From assembly GCA_002403415.1 (NCBI GenBank), contig DHHS01000021.1, positions 9,260 through 34,233 on the forward strand: a stretch of DNA of 24,974 nt, in the 5' to 3' direction. This DNA is from Sphingomonas sp. UBA4766. Lineage in GTDB: Bacteria; Pseudomonadota; Alphaproteobacteria; Sphingomonadales; Sphingomonadaceae. This document shows, one piece after another, positions 15,164 to 24,462 of the stretch; the first letter of the stretch is position 1; each line of letters starts with the position of its first letter. The notes beneath the pieces are model-generated. The model did not search any database. It was not told the origin of the DNA and saw nothing but the letters and a program-made list of their open reading frames with translations. The position numbers were made by a program, and so were the translations under genes.

Positions 15164-15655
15164 ATGCGAGTGGTTCTGGCGCGGATGGCCCCGATCATGG
15201 CCTTGGGTGCGGTCGCACTTACCAGCGCGTGCGCGCCACTGCGTGGGCATCAGGGCTATGTGATCGACGTTGATCTGGTCAATTCGGTGCAACCCGGCGT
15301 CGATAATCGCCAATCTGTCGCGCAAGTGCTGGGCAAGCCGAGCTTCACCAGCCAGTTTAACGAGGGCGAGTGGTTTTATGTGTCCCGCGATACCCGCTAT
15401 TACGCCTATAACTCACCCAAGCCGAGCCAGCAGACCGTGCTGCGCATCCGGTTTGACGACAAGGGTGTGGTAAGCGCGGTCGACCGTACTGGTGTCGACC
15501 AAGTGGCCGCGATCCGCCCCTATGGCAAGATCACCCCGACGCTGGGCCGCAAGCGCAGTTTCTTCCGCGATCTGTTTGGCAATATCGGCGCGGTCGGATC
15601 GGGTGCGACCCCGGGCGGTGGCGGCGGCGGTGGGGGTGGCGGCGGGCGCCCCTGA
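15164..15655 (+). CDS. bamE: Outer-membrane protein assembly factor BamE (SmpA/OmlA lipoprotein)
   Basis: BamE is the small lipoprotein of the BAM complex that inserts beta-barrel proteins into the outer membrane. The 163-residue protein has a signal sequence ending in LTSAC, with C23 the likely lipid-modified residue. The -3 position is T rather than the usual L, so the lipobox is slightly atypical. The SmpA/OmlA fold follows: YVIDVDLVNSVQPGVDNRQSV, then VLGKPSFTSQFNEGEWFYVS, ending with the hydrophobic strand QTVLRIRFDDKGVVSAV. The tail is a run of eleven glycines (codons at 15614-15646) before RP, probably a disordered end. A strong GGAGG (15153-15157) precedes the ATG at 15164. It is divergent from the CBP3-like gene across 99 bases, in which I see no convincing promoter. 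Confidence 0.93.
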   Translation: MRVVLARMAPIMALGAVALTSACAPLRGHQGYVIDVDLVNSVQPGVDNRQSVAQVLGKPSFTSQFNEGEWFYVSRDTRYYAYNSPKPSQQTVLRIRFDDKGVVSAVDRTGVDQVAAIRPYGKITPTLGRKRSFFRDLFGNIGAVGSGATPGGGGGGGGGGGRP

Positions 15656-15669
15656 CGCGTTCGGGTGCT

Positions 15670-15686
15670 GTTACAATTTGTGACAA
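15670..15686. repeat. Ten-base-period direct repeat upstream of the RcnB-like gene
   Basis: GTTACAA (15670-15676), three T bases and GTGACAA (15680-15686) form two near-identical half-sites exactly ten bases apart. It lies in the 145-base gap between bamE and the RcnB-like gene, 114 bases before the latter's ATG. Ten-base-spaced direct repeats are typical of OmpR/PhoB-type response regulators. With one mismatch such a repeat can occur by chance, so it is only a candidate operator. Confidence 0.3.
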
Positions 15687-15800
15687 CCATTTCACGAAGC
15701 TGACCAACGCATTCCCGCGCCGTTCAGGCCGACTCGGCCATATCCGTCTTCGACAGCGACACATTTGTTGCTGCCAGAACTGACGATGGGAGTATCCGAG

Positions 15801-16307
15801 ATGAAAAAATTGATCCTTCTTGGGCTGTTGGCAGCGTCATTGGCACCGGCTGCCGCAAGCGCCCAGTCGCAGGCCGAAGTCCGTCGCAGCCAGCGCGAGG
15901 TGCGCGAGGAGCGGTTCGAGCTCGAACAGGCGTATCGATCGGGCGATCCGCGCCGCATCGCGCGCGAAAGCCGGGACTTGCGCGACGCCAAACAGGAATT
16001 GCGCGAGGATGTGCGCGACCGCAACCGCGCCTGGGCACGCGATGACTGGCGCGCCTATCGCAACGGCCACCCTGCACTTTACGCGCGCGGTGGCTGGGGG
16101 GCGCCGTTCCGCTACACCGCGTTTCGGCCCGGATTTCGGATTGCCCCAGTCTATTACGGGCCCCGCTATGTGATTGTCGACCCGTGGCGCTACCGGTTGC
16201 CGCCGGTGCGTGGGTATCAGCAATGGGTGCGCCATTATGACGATGTCGTGCTGGTCGACACCCGGCGCGGGCTGGTCGTGGATGTCTATCGCGGCTTTTG
16301 GCGCTGA
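15801..16307 (+). CDS. RcnB-like periplasmic protein
   Basis: This 168-residue protein has a clear signal peptide, MKKLILLGLLAASLAPAAASA, with cleavage expected after residue 21. Next comes a charged helical region rich in arginine and glutamate (about residues 22-85), likely a coiled or extended helix. The C-terminal part contains YYGPRYVIVDPWRYRLPPVR and ends in the DDVVLVDTRRGLVVDVYRGF block, the signature of the RcnB family (nickel/cobalt homeostasis regulator domain). E. coli RcnB affects nickel and cobalt efflux by RcnA, but many alphaproteobacterial members lack an RcnA neighbour, as here, so a metal role is inference. ATG 15801 is preferred over an upstream in-frame ATG at 15765 because GGGAG (15788-15792) lies just before it and the signal peptide begins there. 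Confidence 0.78.
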   Translation: MKKLILLGLLAASLAPAAASAQSQAEVRRSQREVREERFELEQAYRSGDPRRIARESRDLRDAKQELREDVRDRNRAWARDDWRAYRNGHPALYARGGWGAPFRYTAFRPGFRIAPVYYGPRYVIVDPWRYRLPPVRGYQQWVRHYDDVVLVDTRRGLVVDVYRGFWR

Positions 16308-16329
16308 CGCCTGAGTATGCGGGGTTCGG

Positions 16330-16362
16330 GGCCGGTCCGGGGGTAAGCATCCTGGACCGGCC
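16330..16362. terminator. Hairpin between convergent RcnB-like gene and pbpC
   Basis: The arms GGCCGGTCCGGG (16330-16341) and CCTGGACCGGCC (16351-16362) pair over 12 positions with one G-U wobble and a nine-base loop. It sits in the 64-base gap between two convergent stop codons, a usual place for a two-way terminator. Neither side has a clear T-run, so it may act weakly, need Rho, or mainly protect the transcript ends. Confidence 0.5.
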
Positions 16363-16371
16363 GTTTGCGCC

Positions 16372-18519
16372 TCACCGCACCGTGAACGCCACTTGGTCGA
16401 CTACGCGCCCGCCCAGATCAACCAGGCGGATCAGGTGCCGTCCCGGCCCCGCCAAAACCAGCGGTGCGGCGTCCGCCGCGCCGAGATCGCGCCGGTCGAG
16501 CCAGAGCCGGTGCGCAGCCGCCTGTCCGCTCACCCCAATGCTCAACCGCTGGTGCGCGATCGGGATATCGGGGTCCAGTGCATAGACACTGCCCGATACC
16601 GGATTGGTGATGCGGGGCCGGCGCGCCGCCGCTGGTGCTGCCGCAAAGCGCGCCTGCCCCGTGCCGCGCAGGAAGTAATCAAACCGTGGCTGCTCGATGC
16701 CGCCCGCAAAGGTAATTGCGCGGCGCTCAATGCCGGCGGGCGGCGGCGGGGGGTTGCCATCCCCCTGATCGAGCGCGCGCATGACATCGCGCCACACGGG
16801 TGCTGCCCCACTGGTGCCCGAGACGGCGCGCATCGGATCGCCCTCCAGATTGCCGATCCACACGCCGACCGTATAGCGGCGCGAAAAGCCGATGCACCAA
16901 TTGTCGCGCAAGCCCTTTGACGTGCCTGTCTTGACTGCAGCCCAGAACGGAAGGCTGAGCGCGGAATCGAGCCCGAACGTGACCGCGCGCGCATTCGAAT
17001 CCGCCAGCATGTCGCCGATCAGCCATGCGGCCTGCGCGCTGGTGACGACCCGGTCGGGCCCCACCGGCGCGTCGGATGCCAGCCGCAGCGGCGACCAGCG
17101 CCCCCCGCGCGCCAGGCTGCGATAGGCGGCAACCTGTTCGAGCAGCGTGACCTCGGCCGAGCCCAGCGCCAGGCTGAACCCATAATATTGCCCATCCTCG
17201 CTCAGCCCGCGATAGCCCGTGTCCCATAGCCGATCGCGAAACGGTTCCACCCCCACGAGCAGCAGCGTGCGTACTGCAGGCACATTGAGCGACCCGGCAA
17301 GTGCGGTCCGCGCTGACACCGGCCCCTTGAAATCGCGGTCGTAATTTTGCGGCACATAGAGCCCGGTCGCGGTGTCGAGCTGCACCGGCGAATCGTCGAG
17401 GATCGAGGCAGGCGTCAAGTAGCCGCGCTCAATCGCCTGCGCATAAAGGAACGGCTTCAGTGTCGAGCCCGCCTGGCGATAGGCGGCAGCGCCATCGACA
17501 TCGCGCGCGGTTGACGCGCCGCCAACGCCGCCGACATAAGCGCGCACCTCGGCGCTGTCATTGTCCACCACGATTACCGCCCCGTCGCGCGCACGGCCCG
17601 CGCCCAGCCCCTGTAACTGACGGGTGAGCGCCACCGTCGCCAGCCGCTGCACCTGTGCGTCGACCGTCGTGGTGATCCGCGCGCCCGCGCTGGTGAGCAG
17701 CCGAGTCGCGAGATGCGGGGCAAGGCCGGGGTCGAGCGCGAGACTGCGTTGCGGCCCGAGCATCGCCCAGGCGGCCGCTTCGAACCCCCGGCAATCGACG
17801 CGGCGGGCATAGGCGCAGGCGCGTTTCGCAAGTGCGGGTGCCGTCGCTTGCGGGTCGGGGAGGAGGGCGGCAAGCAGCAGTGCATCGCCCCGCGACAGCG
17901 CATCGGGTGTCTTGCCGAACAGCGCCAGCGCGGCTGCCCCGACCCCTTGCGCCTCGCCCCGAAAACCGGCGCGGTTGAGATAGGCCTCCAGAACTTCGTC
18001 CTTGGTCCATCGCTGCTCAATCGCCCAGGCCGCCCGCATCTGGCGCAGCTTGTCCCGCCACCCGCGCGCGCCCGGCGCGGCAAGCTCGGGCGCAAGATAA
18101 GCGGCAAGCTGCATCGTCAGCGTGCTTGCGCCGCGCCCCGCCTTGCCCGCGACACGGTCGCGCACCGCACCCGCCAGCGCGAGCCAATCGACGCCGCCAT
18201 GCGCGAAAAAGCGTTTGTCTTCGGCCGCAACAATCACGTCGCGCACCGGGGGGGCGATGCGGGCAAGCGGCGTCCAGCCTAGCCGCCGCGCCGCGAAATT
18301 GACGCGTGCCGAATCGATGAGCACGCCGTGCCGATCGTAGAGCCAAGCCTCTGACGGCTGCCACGCCGCGCGCACCTGCGCATAATCGGGCATCGGCGGC
18401 GGGCGGGTCGCAAAGTCGAGTATGCCGACCATAACCAGCACCGCCCCCAGCCCGGCGAGCGTCAGTCGCGCCGGAGTGATCCCTGCCACCCTCAGTCGCG
18501 CTGCAATCCGCCCGCGCAT
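16372..18519 (-). CDS. pbpC: Penicillin-binding protein 1C
   Basis: This is a class A bifunctional PBP of the PBP1C group, which polymerises and cross-links peptidoglycan in the periplasm. From ATG 18519 it has 715 residues. A membrane anchor at about 19-38 is followed by the family 51 glycosyltransferase domain with catalytic-type E100 in AAEDKRFFAHGG and the GRGASTLTMQLA block. The transpeptidase domain has STLK (352-355), SLN (410-412) and KTGT (530-533). The C-terminal domain (about 620-715) is the beta-sandwich typical of PBP1C. ATG 18519 starts one base after the alpha-2-macroglobulin stop; the open frame extends upstream but would overlap that gene by 74 bases. The alpha-2-macroglobulin / pbpC pair is known from E. 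coli (yfhM-pbpC) and other proteobacteria. Confidence 0.94.
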   Translation of the reverse strand: MRGRIAARLRVAGITPARLTLAGLGAVLVMVGILDFATRPPPMPDYAQVRAAWQPSEAWLYDRHGVLIDSARVNFAARRLGWTPLARIAPPVRDVIVAAEDKRFFAHGGVDWLALAGAVRDRVAGKAGRGASTLTMQLAAYLAPELAAPGARGWRDKLRQMRAAWAIEQRWTKDEVLEAYLNRAGFRGEAQGVGAAALALFGKTPDALSRGDALLLAALLPDPQATAPALAKRACAYARRVDCRGFEAAAWAMLGPQRSLALDPGLAPHLATRLLTSAGARITTTVDAQVQRLATVALTRQLQGLGAGRARDGAVIVVDNDSAEVRAYVGGVGGASTARDVDGAAAYRQAGSTLKPFLYAQAIERGYLTPASILDDSPVQLDTATGLYVPQNYDRDFKGPVSARTALAGSLNVPAVRTLLLVGVEPFRDRLWDTGYRGLSEDGQYYGFSLALGSAEVTLLEQVAAYRSLARGGRWSPLRLASDAPVGPDRVVTSAQAAWLIGDMLADSNARAVTFGLDSALSLPFWAAVKTGTSKGLRDNWCIGFSRRYTVGVWIGNLEGDPMRAVSGTSGAAPVWRDVMRALDQGDGNPPPPPAGIERRAITFAGGIEQPRFDYFLRGTGQARFAAAPAAARRPRITNPVSGSVYALDPDIPIAHQRLSIGVSGQAAAHRLWLDRRDLGAADAAPLVLAGPGRHLIRLVDLGGRVVDQVAFTVR

Positions 18520-18520
18520 C

Positions 18521-21500
18521 TCAATTCGGTGCGACCGTGACGGGCGCATTGGGCAGATTGGCATGAATGGCGGGCGAATACATTGCCTCGACATGGGTGG
18601 GCGGCAAGTTGAACCGCCCGACGCCGTTCAGCCGCACCGAATAGCTCACACTTGTGGTCCCCCGCGGCATCCATGCGTAATACCCCCGCCAGGTCGCACC
18701 GCTGCGCTCGACATAGCTGGGATAGCCACCTGAGCTGCTGCTCGCATTCAGCAGCGCCGATTGCCCGCCTTGATCGCCAATGATGGTGGCACCGGCTGGC
18801 ACCGGATCGCTGATGACGACCCAATTGCGTTCGGCCGATGCCTCCACTGTGATGGTCACTTTGATAACGTCGCCGCGCGAATAGCGCCCCGGTTGGCGCG
18901 CCTGCACCACGTCGACCTTGCGGGCGAGGCGGTATCCGGCAAACAATGGCGCGCGCAGTGGGACGGCGGCCGCCACCTGCACCATCGCCCATGGGCCTGC
19001 CCCGCCTGACTGCGCAAGGGTGAGTGGGGTGCGCGCCGTTGGCAGCGGGAAGGCCATCAGCCGCTGCGGCTCGGCGAGCGGCCATGCCCGGCTGATGCTG
19101 GTCGCCCCCAGCGTCGCGGTTGTTACGCCCGCCACTGCCGACGCTGGATAGACGCTGGCAAATTTGCGCGCGGCGATTGTGCCCCAGGCATTGGCGGTGG
19201 TCGTGTCCCAATGCCCACGCTGTTGGCGCAGGCTCACCCCCACCATCATCCGCGGGCCGTCCTCCTGCCAGCCGGGCCTGCCAAGCACGGCAAGCAGCGC
19301 CTTGATCGCGGCTTCATCGCCCGACGACATCAGCCACCAGGCGGCGGTTCCCTGATCGTTCAGGTCAAGCCTCGTGCCCTCATAGACCAGCCGCGTGCGC
19401 AACACCGCTTCACCTGCCGCGCGCAAAGCCGAGGCATTGGCCAGCCCCGGAATCCGGTCGATCGCGCTCAGATAATCGCCAAGCTGCGCGGTCGGCATGT
19501 CGCGGGGGCCAAGCTGAAGCTGGCCGAGCATCGCAGGTGTTGCCGCCCCGGCGCGCGCGAGTGCCGCGAACGCCGCCAGCCGCCGCAGCCGCGCGTCGCC
19601 ATAGCTTTCGCGGGCCAGTCGCCCGTCGATCACGGCTTTCAACCCCTCGATCATGCGCGCGCGTGGCCCCTCCGGGATTGGCAGCCCGGCTTCGCTGGTC
19701 ATCGCCAGCACATAGGCGGTCAGCGCCTCCGACCCTTCCAGACTGTCCGATGGCCAATAGCGCAACAAGCCGTCGGGCGCCTGATAGGTCGGCAGATCGC
19801 CCGCCAGCTTGGTCCAGCCGCTCGCATCGCTCAGTGCCACGATCCGCGACAGGCGTTGTTCAAAACAATCATAGGGATAGGCGGTCATATAGCGCTGCAC
19901 GCCTGCAAGCGGCGGGGCAAGGCTATCGGTGAGCCGCACCTCCACGCCGCCGCGCCCGCCAAGCGCACCCGCCGGGGCCATCAGCGGCACCGGGGCCGCC
20001 CCGACGCGGGTCAGGGTTGCCGCCCAGACTTCCACCGGCACGGCGGGGACGACTTGCTGGTCAACGCTGATCTGGTCCACGGCCTTGCCGTCGGCGCTGG
20101 TCGCACGGACGTCCCAGCGCAGGGCGCTGAGATTTTCGGGCGCGGTCAGGTTCCACATCACCGGTGCCGCCCCGCCTGCGGGGATCGTGACGGTCAGCGG
20201 GCGACCCTGCGCAATCGCGGGGGTGACACCCACGGTCGCGGTGACGGTCATGGGCTTGTCCGACCCGTTGCGCAGCGTGAAGATCGCGCCGAACTGATCG
20301 CCAGATCGGACCAGCGGCGGGAGGCCGGCAAAGAGGCTCAAATCCTGCGTGGAGCGGATTTGCGCCGTGCCACTGCCAAACAGCGCCGCGCCATCGGTTG
20401 CGACCGCGACCAGGCGGAACGCAGTCAGCGCATCGTTCAGCACCACCGGCACCCGCGCCCGCCCACGCGCGTCGAGCGCCACGCGACCGCGCCAGAGCAG
20501 CACGGGTTGGAAATTCTCGCGGTTGAGCGCGGTCGCCGCGCCTTCACCGCCGTCGCCGCCTGCGATCACCGCTTTCTTGCCAAAATGGCGGTTGCCGACG
20601 ACCTGGGTCTGCGCGGTTGCCGTCAACACCGAGAGCGCGCGTTCGCCCATCATCGCGCTCAACACATCGGTGCTGCTATTGGGGGCGAGTTGTTCAAGCG
20701 CTTGGTCGACGGCGATGAAGGCGACGTCGGCACTGGCGGCGGGTTTGCCATCGGGGCGCGTCACGGTGATGTCCACCTGGGCGGTGTCGCGCGCGGCATA
20801 GCGCGGCCGGTCCGCCTTGACCGCGACGTCGAGCCGGTGCCCCTCCCACCCGACCTTCACCTTGGCGATGCCAAGCCGGTAGGCGGGCTTGGCCAGGTCG
20901 ATCAGCGCGGTCGCAGGCGGCGCGGGCTCGGCCTTTTGCATCAGTCCCAGCCACGCGCCAATGCCGCTCAGCCAGTCCCAAAAGCCGGGCGTCACCCGCC
21001 CGCGCACCGCCAGCACCGACACAAACACATCGGGGGCGTAGCTGCCCGGCATTTTCACTTCGACCACGGGATCTTTGCCCGACAATTCGGTGACGAAATG
21101 GGTGAGCACCCCTTCGCGCTCGACCGTGACCAGCGCGGTTGCCGATCGGAACGGCATCCGCACCTGGAACTTGGCGGTCTCCCCAGCCTTATAGGCAAGC
21201 TGTTCGGGGATCAGGTCCATCCGGTCGCCATTGTCGCCGCCGAACCACCAGTCATCCTCGCCCGCCAGCCAGATCGACCGGGTCGCCCGCGCGACATTGC
21301 CGCGCGCGTCGGCGGTGGTGGCAACCGCATAGACTTCGCCCGATACGCCGGGGTCGATCGTGCACGCGGCCAGTCCCTGCGCATCCGTTGTCGCGGTGCA
21401 GGCGGCGGAAAGCTTCGTCGTCCTGACCTGATTATCATAGGCATAGAACCCGCCGATCAACCGCCGCCGCGCGGTGAGGATTTCGCGTGCATAAAGGGCA

Positions 21501-24292
21501 ACGCTCACGCGCTGCCCGGCAATCGGCTTGCCCTCGGTATCGAGCGCGACAAGGCGCAGCCGCAGGTCATCGGCCTTCATCAACCAGCCATCGGTCTTGA
21601 TCCCGAGCTGCACGGCGGATGGATAAATCGCGATGCTGCGCGATGCGGTCAGCGTTTCGCCGTTCGCGTCCTGATAATCCATCTCCACGCGCATGTTCGC
21701 TGCACCGTCGAGATTTTGCGGGATGTCGACGCTTTGGCGCGCGGTGCCATCTGCGCCCAGCTTGGCAGGCAGCGTTTGGGTGGGGGGAAGCGTGCCCTCC
21801 TCCTCCTCGCCATCGCCGTTCAGCGGGTGCACCCCTTCGCGCAGTGCTTTGCCGCCGAAATCATAGCTTTCATAGCCTTCGGGCGTCGGCACGCCCCCGA
21901 ACCAGCCAATCCGCAAGTCTACCGGCAGATTGGCCGCCCCCCCGCCCGACAAAAAGCCGACGAACAGGTCAAGCGGCAGCGATTTTGGTTTGACGGCGGC
22001 TTCCTTTGGTCCGCTCACCGTCGCGCGCATCGTCGGGAGGCGATATTCATCGACCTTGAACGACTGACCCGAATAAATGGTCTGGTCGCCGCGGACGAGC
22101 AACAGCTCATAATCGCCCATCGGGGCTGCCTTGGGCGCGGTCCACGCGCTCTCGCCAATGCCGTTGGCGTCGATGGTGACGGCCAGGTCGAATTGCGTGT
22201 CCGACCCGCGATGTTGCAGCCGCAGTGTGGCTGAAAAGCCGCCTGCCACCTCAAACCCGGCGGCGACCGGCGCGCGCAGGATATGCTTCATATGGATCGG
22301 CTCGCCCTGACGGACCAGCGCGCGGTCGAATATCGTGTGGAATATCTCGCCGCGCGCGTCATAGCCATAGGGCAAGTCGAAATCATAGGGGCGAATCCCT
22401 TCACCCCAATCGGTCAGCGTAAAGCTGAAATCGCCGCTTTTCCGGGCCGAAATCATCAGCGGGTGCGCGCCCGATCCGGCATCGTCGGCATCGGCGCGCG
22501 GGCAGCTTGCATAGCTTTCGGGATCGGTGATCCCGCTGGTGAAGCGAACCGTCCCCTTGGCATCGGTGTTGCCGACCGCCAGCGTTTTGCCCGTGCAACT
22601 GTCGGTCACGCGCACTTCGGCACCGCCGACGGGCTTGGCGCCGTCGAGCGTTGTCACCCAGGCGAGGCTTGCGCCCCGACCCCATTTGAAGTGGACGCTG
22701 AGGTTGGTGACGAGTGCCGCACTGGCGACATAGCGTGGCGCGTTGCGACCGAGCAGGGCGGCCCCCAGCCGGGGGCTGGCGAGCTCGACCACGTAAAAGC
22801 CGGGCTTGGTCAGCGGGACGCCGACAACCTCGAAATCCTTGCCCTTGCCCGGCAACGCCACGCTGAGCGCCTTGCCTGCCCCGCCCGTCAGAACCGGCTT
22901 TGAGCCGGTGTCGTTGATGGTGACGGTTTCGGCGCCGCGCTTTTCCTCGTGGCTCGCATAGTCATCGGCCTTGTCGACGGTGCGCATCCAGCGTGCGACA
23001 TCGCCGTCGCTGCCCTCGACCCGCAGCGCTTGGCCGTTGATCGCCTGGGTGCGCCCTTGCAATGCGGGTTCGACGCCGCGGACCGTCACGGGCAGGATGC
23101 CGCCTTGCTTGGCTTCCAAAATCCCGAAACTGGCGGCGAATTTGACCAGCGGCGGCGCTTCATCAAAGCGGATGGCGAGCGGGAAGCGTGCCGCATTGGT
23201 CAGCGCGCGACCGCTTTCGTCTTCAATCCCTGCGGGCAGCACCAGCGTTGCTGCGGTTGCCGAGGGCAGCGGGGCGGCAAAGCCAATGTCGCTGATGGTC
23301 GCAGCAGTCCGAGCGTCGCCGCGCGCGGCATCGTCGCCGAATTTGGGGGCAATACGGGTGCCGCTTGAGGTTTCGATGCGGATTTGCTTCGCCATCGCCA
23401 TCGGGATCGGCGCGGAGAAGCGCACCCATGCCTTTTCGACGGGCGAGCACCCCGCCTGCGGGTTCACTCGCGAACATTCAAAGCGCGCGGCAAAGGGTTT
23501 GCGCACCGTAAAATCGAACCGTTGATCTGCGCCGACCAGCTTGCCGCCCGCACCCGCAATTTGCCCCGACCAGATTAGCGCGACATCGCGCCCCGGTGGC
23601 AAGGGGCGGCGGCATTTGAGCGCGGTTACACTGGCAAGCGCCGCGCGGCGATCGGCTATGGTGGCGGGAAGCGCGGCGGGCAACCCGGCTTCCTCCAAAA
23701 AGCTGCTGACCTGGTAATTCTCGGTGCCAAGCTCGCTCAGCAATTGCGCAGGGAGGCCGTCATTCAGCACATCGACTGGAATTTTCTCGCCAATTCCGTC
23801 GACCGCGCAATAGGCGTTGGCGGCAACCGACGCGCGGGTGGCGGGCATGTTGGCGGCGACCAGAAATACCTGATCCTCCTCAATCTCGCTGCCATACCGA
23901 GTGGGCAGGATTGCGCGTGCCATCGGCCCACCGGCATCGACGCGGAAGCGGCGCTGGCCGCCAACCGCATAGCCCGATGCGCTTTTCAGCCCTTCAATCA
24001 GATCAAATGTGCAGGCAGTGCCACCGGGGAGCGGCTGCGCAAATTCATGGACAAACGTCTGCTGGTCGACCCAGCGGCCTTGGCCGGCAACCGGACAATC
24101 GACCGCGACCGGGGTTGCCGCGCGCGGATCGCCCAGCGCCACCATCGGTTGGTTGAAGCGCAGCGTAAAATGTTCGATCGCGCCATTGCCGATGCCCGGC
24201 GTCGCGAGCGTTACCTGCGGGCTGTTATCCGCCGAGGCGGCGAGAGGCATGAACGCGAGCATCAATCCCGCGAGTCGAACCGCAAGCTTCAT
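18521..24292 (-). CDS. Bacterial alpha-2-macroglobulin, thioester-containing, periplasmic
   Basis: Bacterial alpha-2-macroglobulins are large protease traps: cleavage of a bait region exposes a thioester that binds the attacker. From ATG 24292 the protein has 1923 residues, longer than the E. coli homologue of about 1650. Residues 1-21 (MKLAVRLAGLMLAFMPLAASA) form a signal peptide ending in ASA with no lipobox cysteine, so it is probably soluble in the periplasm, unlike the E. coli lipoprotein. Several macroglobulin domains follow. The A2M domain lies near residues 1255-1345, including LPPLVRSGD. The thioester site is C1476-F-E-Q1479 in YPYDCFEQRLS, where CLEQ is usual. A C-terminal MG10-like domain lies near 1790-1900. 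ATG 24292 is preferred over 24319 because the signal peptide begins there. The one-base gap to pbpC argues for a joint transcript. Confidence 0.94.
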   Translation of the reverse strand: MKLAVRLAGLMLAFMPLAASADNSPQVTLATPGIGNGAIEHFTLRFNQPMVALGDPRAATPVAVDCPVAGQGRWVDQQTFVHEFAQPLPGGTACTFDLIEGLKSASGYAVGGQRRFRVDAGGPMARAILPTRYGSEIEEDQVFLVAANMPATRASVAANAYCAVDGIGEKIPVDVLNDGLPAQLLSELGTENYQVSSFLEEAGLPAALPATIADRRAALASVTALKCRRPLPPGRDVALIWSGQIAGAGGKLVGADQRFDFTVRKPFAARFECSRVNPQAGCSPVEKAWVRFSAPIPMAMAKQIRIETSSGTRIAPKFGDDAARGDARTAATISDIGFAAPLPSATAATLVLPAGIEDESGRALTNAARFPLAIRFDEAPPLVKFAASFGILEAKQGGILPVTVRGVEPALQGRTQAINGQALRVEGSDGDVARWMRTVDKADDYASHEEKRGAETVTINDTGSKPVLTGGAGKALSVALPGKGKDFEVVGVPLTKPGFYVVELASPRLGAALLGRNAPRYVASAALVTNLSVHFKWGRGASLAWVTTLDGAKPVGGAEVRVTDSCTGKTLAVGNTDAKGTVRFTSGITDPESYASCPRADADDAGSGAHPLMISARKSGDFSFTLTDWGEGIRPYDFDLPYGYDARGEIFHTIFDRALVRQGEPIHMKHILRAPVAAGFEVAGGFSATLRLQHRGSDTQFDLAVTIDANGIGESAWTAPKAAPMGDYELLLVRGDQTIYSGQSFKVDEYRLPTMRATVSGPKEAAVKPKSLPLDLFVGFLSGGGAANLPVDLRIGWFGGVPTPEGYESYDFGGKALREGVHPLNGDGEEEEGTLPPTQTLPAKLGADGTARQSVDIPQNLDGAANMRVEMDYQDANGETLTASRSIAIYPSAVQLGIKTDGWLMKADDLRLRLVALDTEGKPIAGQRVSVALYAREILTARRRLIGGFYAYDNQVRTTKLSAACTATTDAQGLAACTIDPGVSGEVYAVATTADARGNVARATRSIWLAGEDDWWFGGDNGDRMDLIPEQLAYKAGETAKFQVRMPFRSATALVTVEREGVLTHFVTELSGKDPVVEVKMPGSYAPDVFVSVLAVRGRVTPGFWDWLSGIGAWLGLMQKAEPAPPATALIDLAKPAYRLGIAKVKVGWEGHRLDVAVKADRPRYAARDTAQVDITVTRPDGKPAASADVAFIAVDQALEQLAPNSSTDVLSAMMGERALSVLTATAQTQVVGNRHFGKKAVIAGGDGGEGAATALNRENFQPVLLWRGRVALDARGRARVPVVLNDALTAFRLVAVATDGAALFGSGTAQIRSTQDLSLFAGLPPLVRSGDQFGAIFTLRNGSDKPMTVTATVGVTPAIAQGRPLTVTIPAGGAAPVMWNLTAPENLSALRWDVRATSADGKAVDQISVDQQVVPAVPVEVWAATLTRVGAAPVPLMAPAGALGGRGGVEVRLTDSLAPPLAGVQRYMTAYPYDCFEQRLSRIVALSDASGWTKLAGDLPTYQAPDGLLRYWPSDSLEGSEALTAYVLAMTSEAGLPIPEGPRARMIEGLKAVIDGRLARESYGDARLRRLAAFAALARAGAATPAMLGQLQLGPRDMPTAQLGDYLSAIDRIPGLANASALRAAGEAVLRTRLVYEGTRLDLNDQGTAAWWLMSSGDEAAIKALLAVLGRPGWQEDGPRMMVGVSLRQQRGHWDTTTANAWGTIAARKFASVYPASAVAGVTTATLGATSISRAWPLAEPQRLMAFPLPTARTPLTLAQSGGAGPWAMVQVAAAVPLRAPLFAGYRLARKVDVVQARQPGRYSRGDVIKVTITVEASAERNWVVISDPVPAGATIIGDQGGQSALLNASSSSGGYPSYVERSGATWRGYYAWMPRGTTSVSYSVRLNGVGRFNLPPTHVEAMYSPAIHANLPNAPVTVAPN

Positions 24293-24462
24293 CGTTTCCG
24301 CTCCCCAGACGCTGCTCAAAGGCTATGGCTGGTCCTTTGCCAAGTCCAGCGGCGATTGCGTCGGCGCGCGCAGATGCGAGCGCGGGAGCTTGATTTCGCC
24401 GGGTGCTGTGCGACAAGGCCGGTTCGGGTTGGCATCAAGAGTGAAGCGCAGGGGCGCTGCAA

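Noticed and set aside
15065..15325. Upstream extension of the CBP3-like chaperone
   Set aside because: The added residues do not look like a protein of this family and would cross the bamE start on the other strand.
19211..22234. A 1007-codon open frame on the plus strand, antisense to the alpha-2-macroglobulin gene
   Set aside because: Its translation is rich in R, H, G and Q with no recognisable domain, and it lies fully opposite a gene with clear motifs. Long stop-free antisense frames are expected where third positions are GC-biased.
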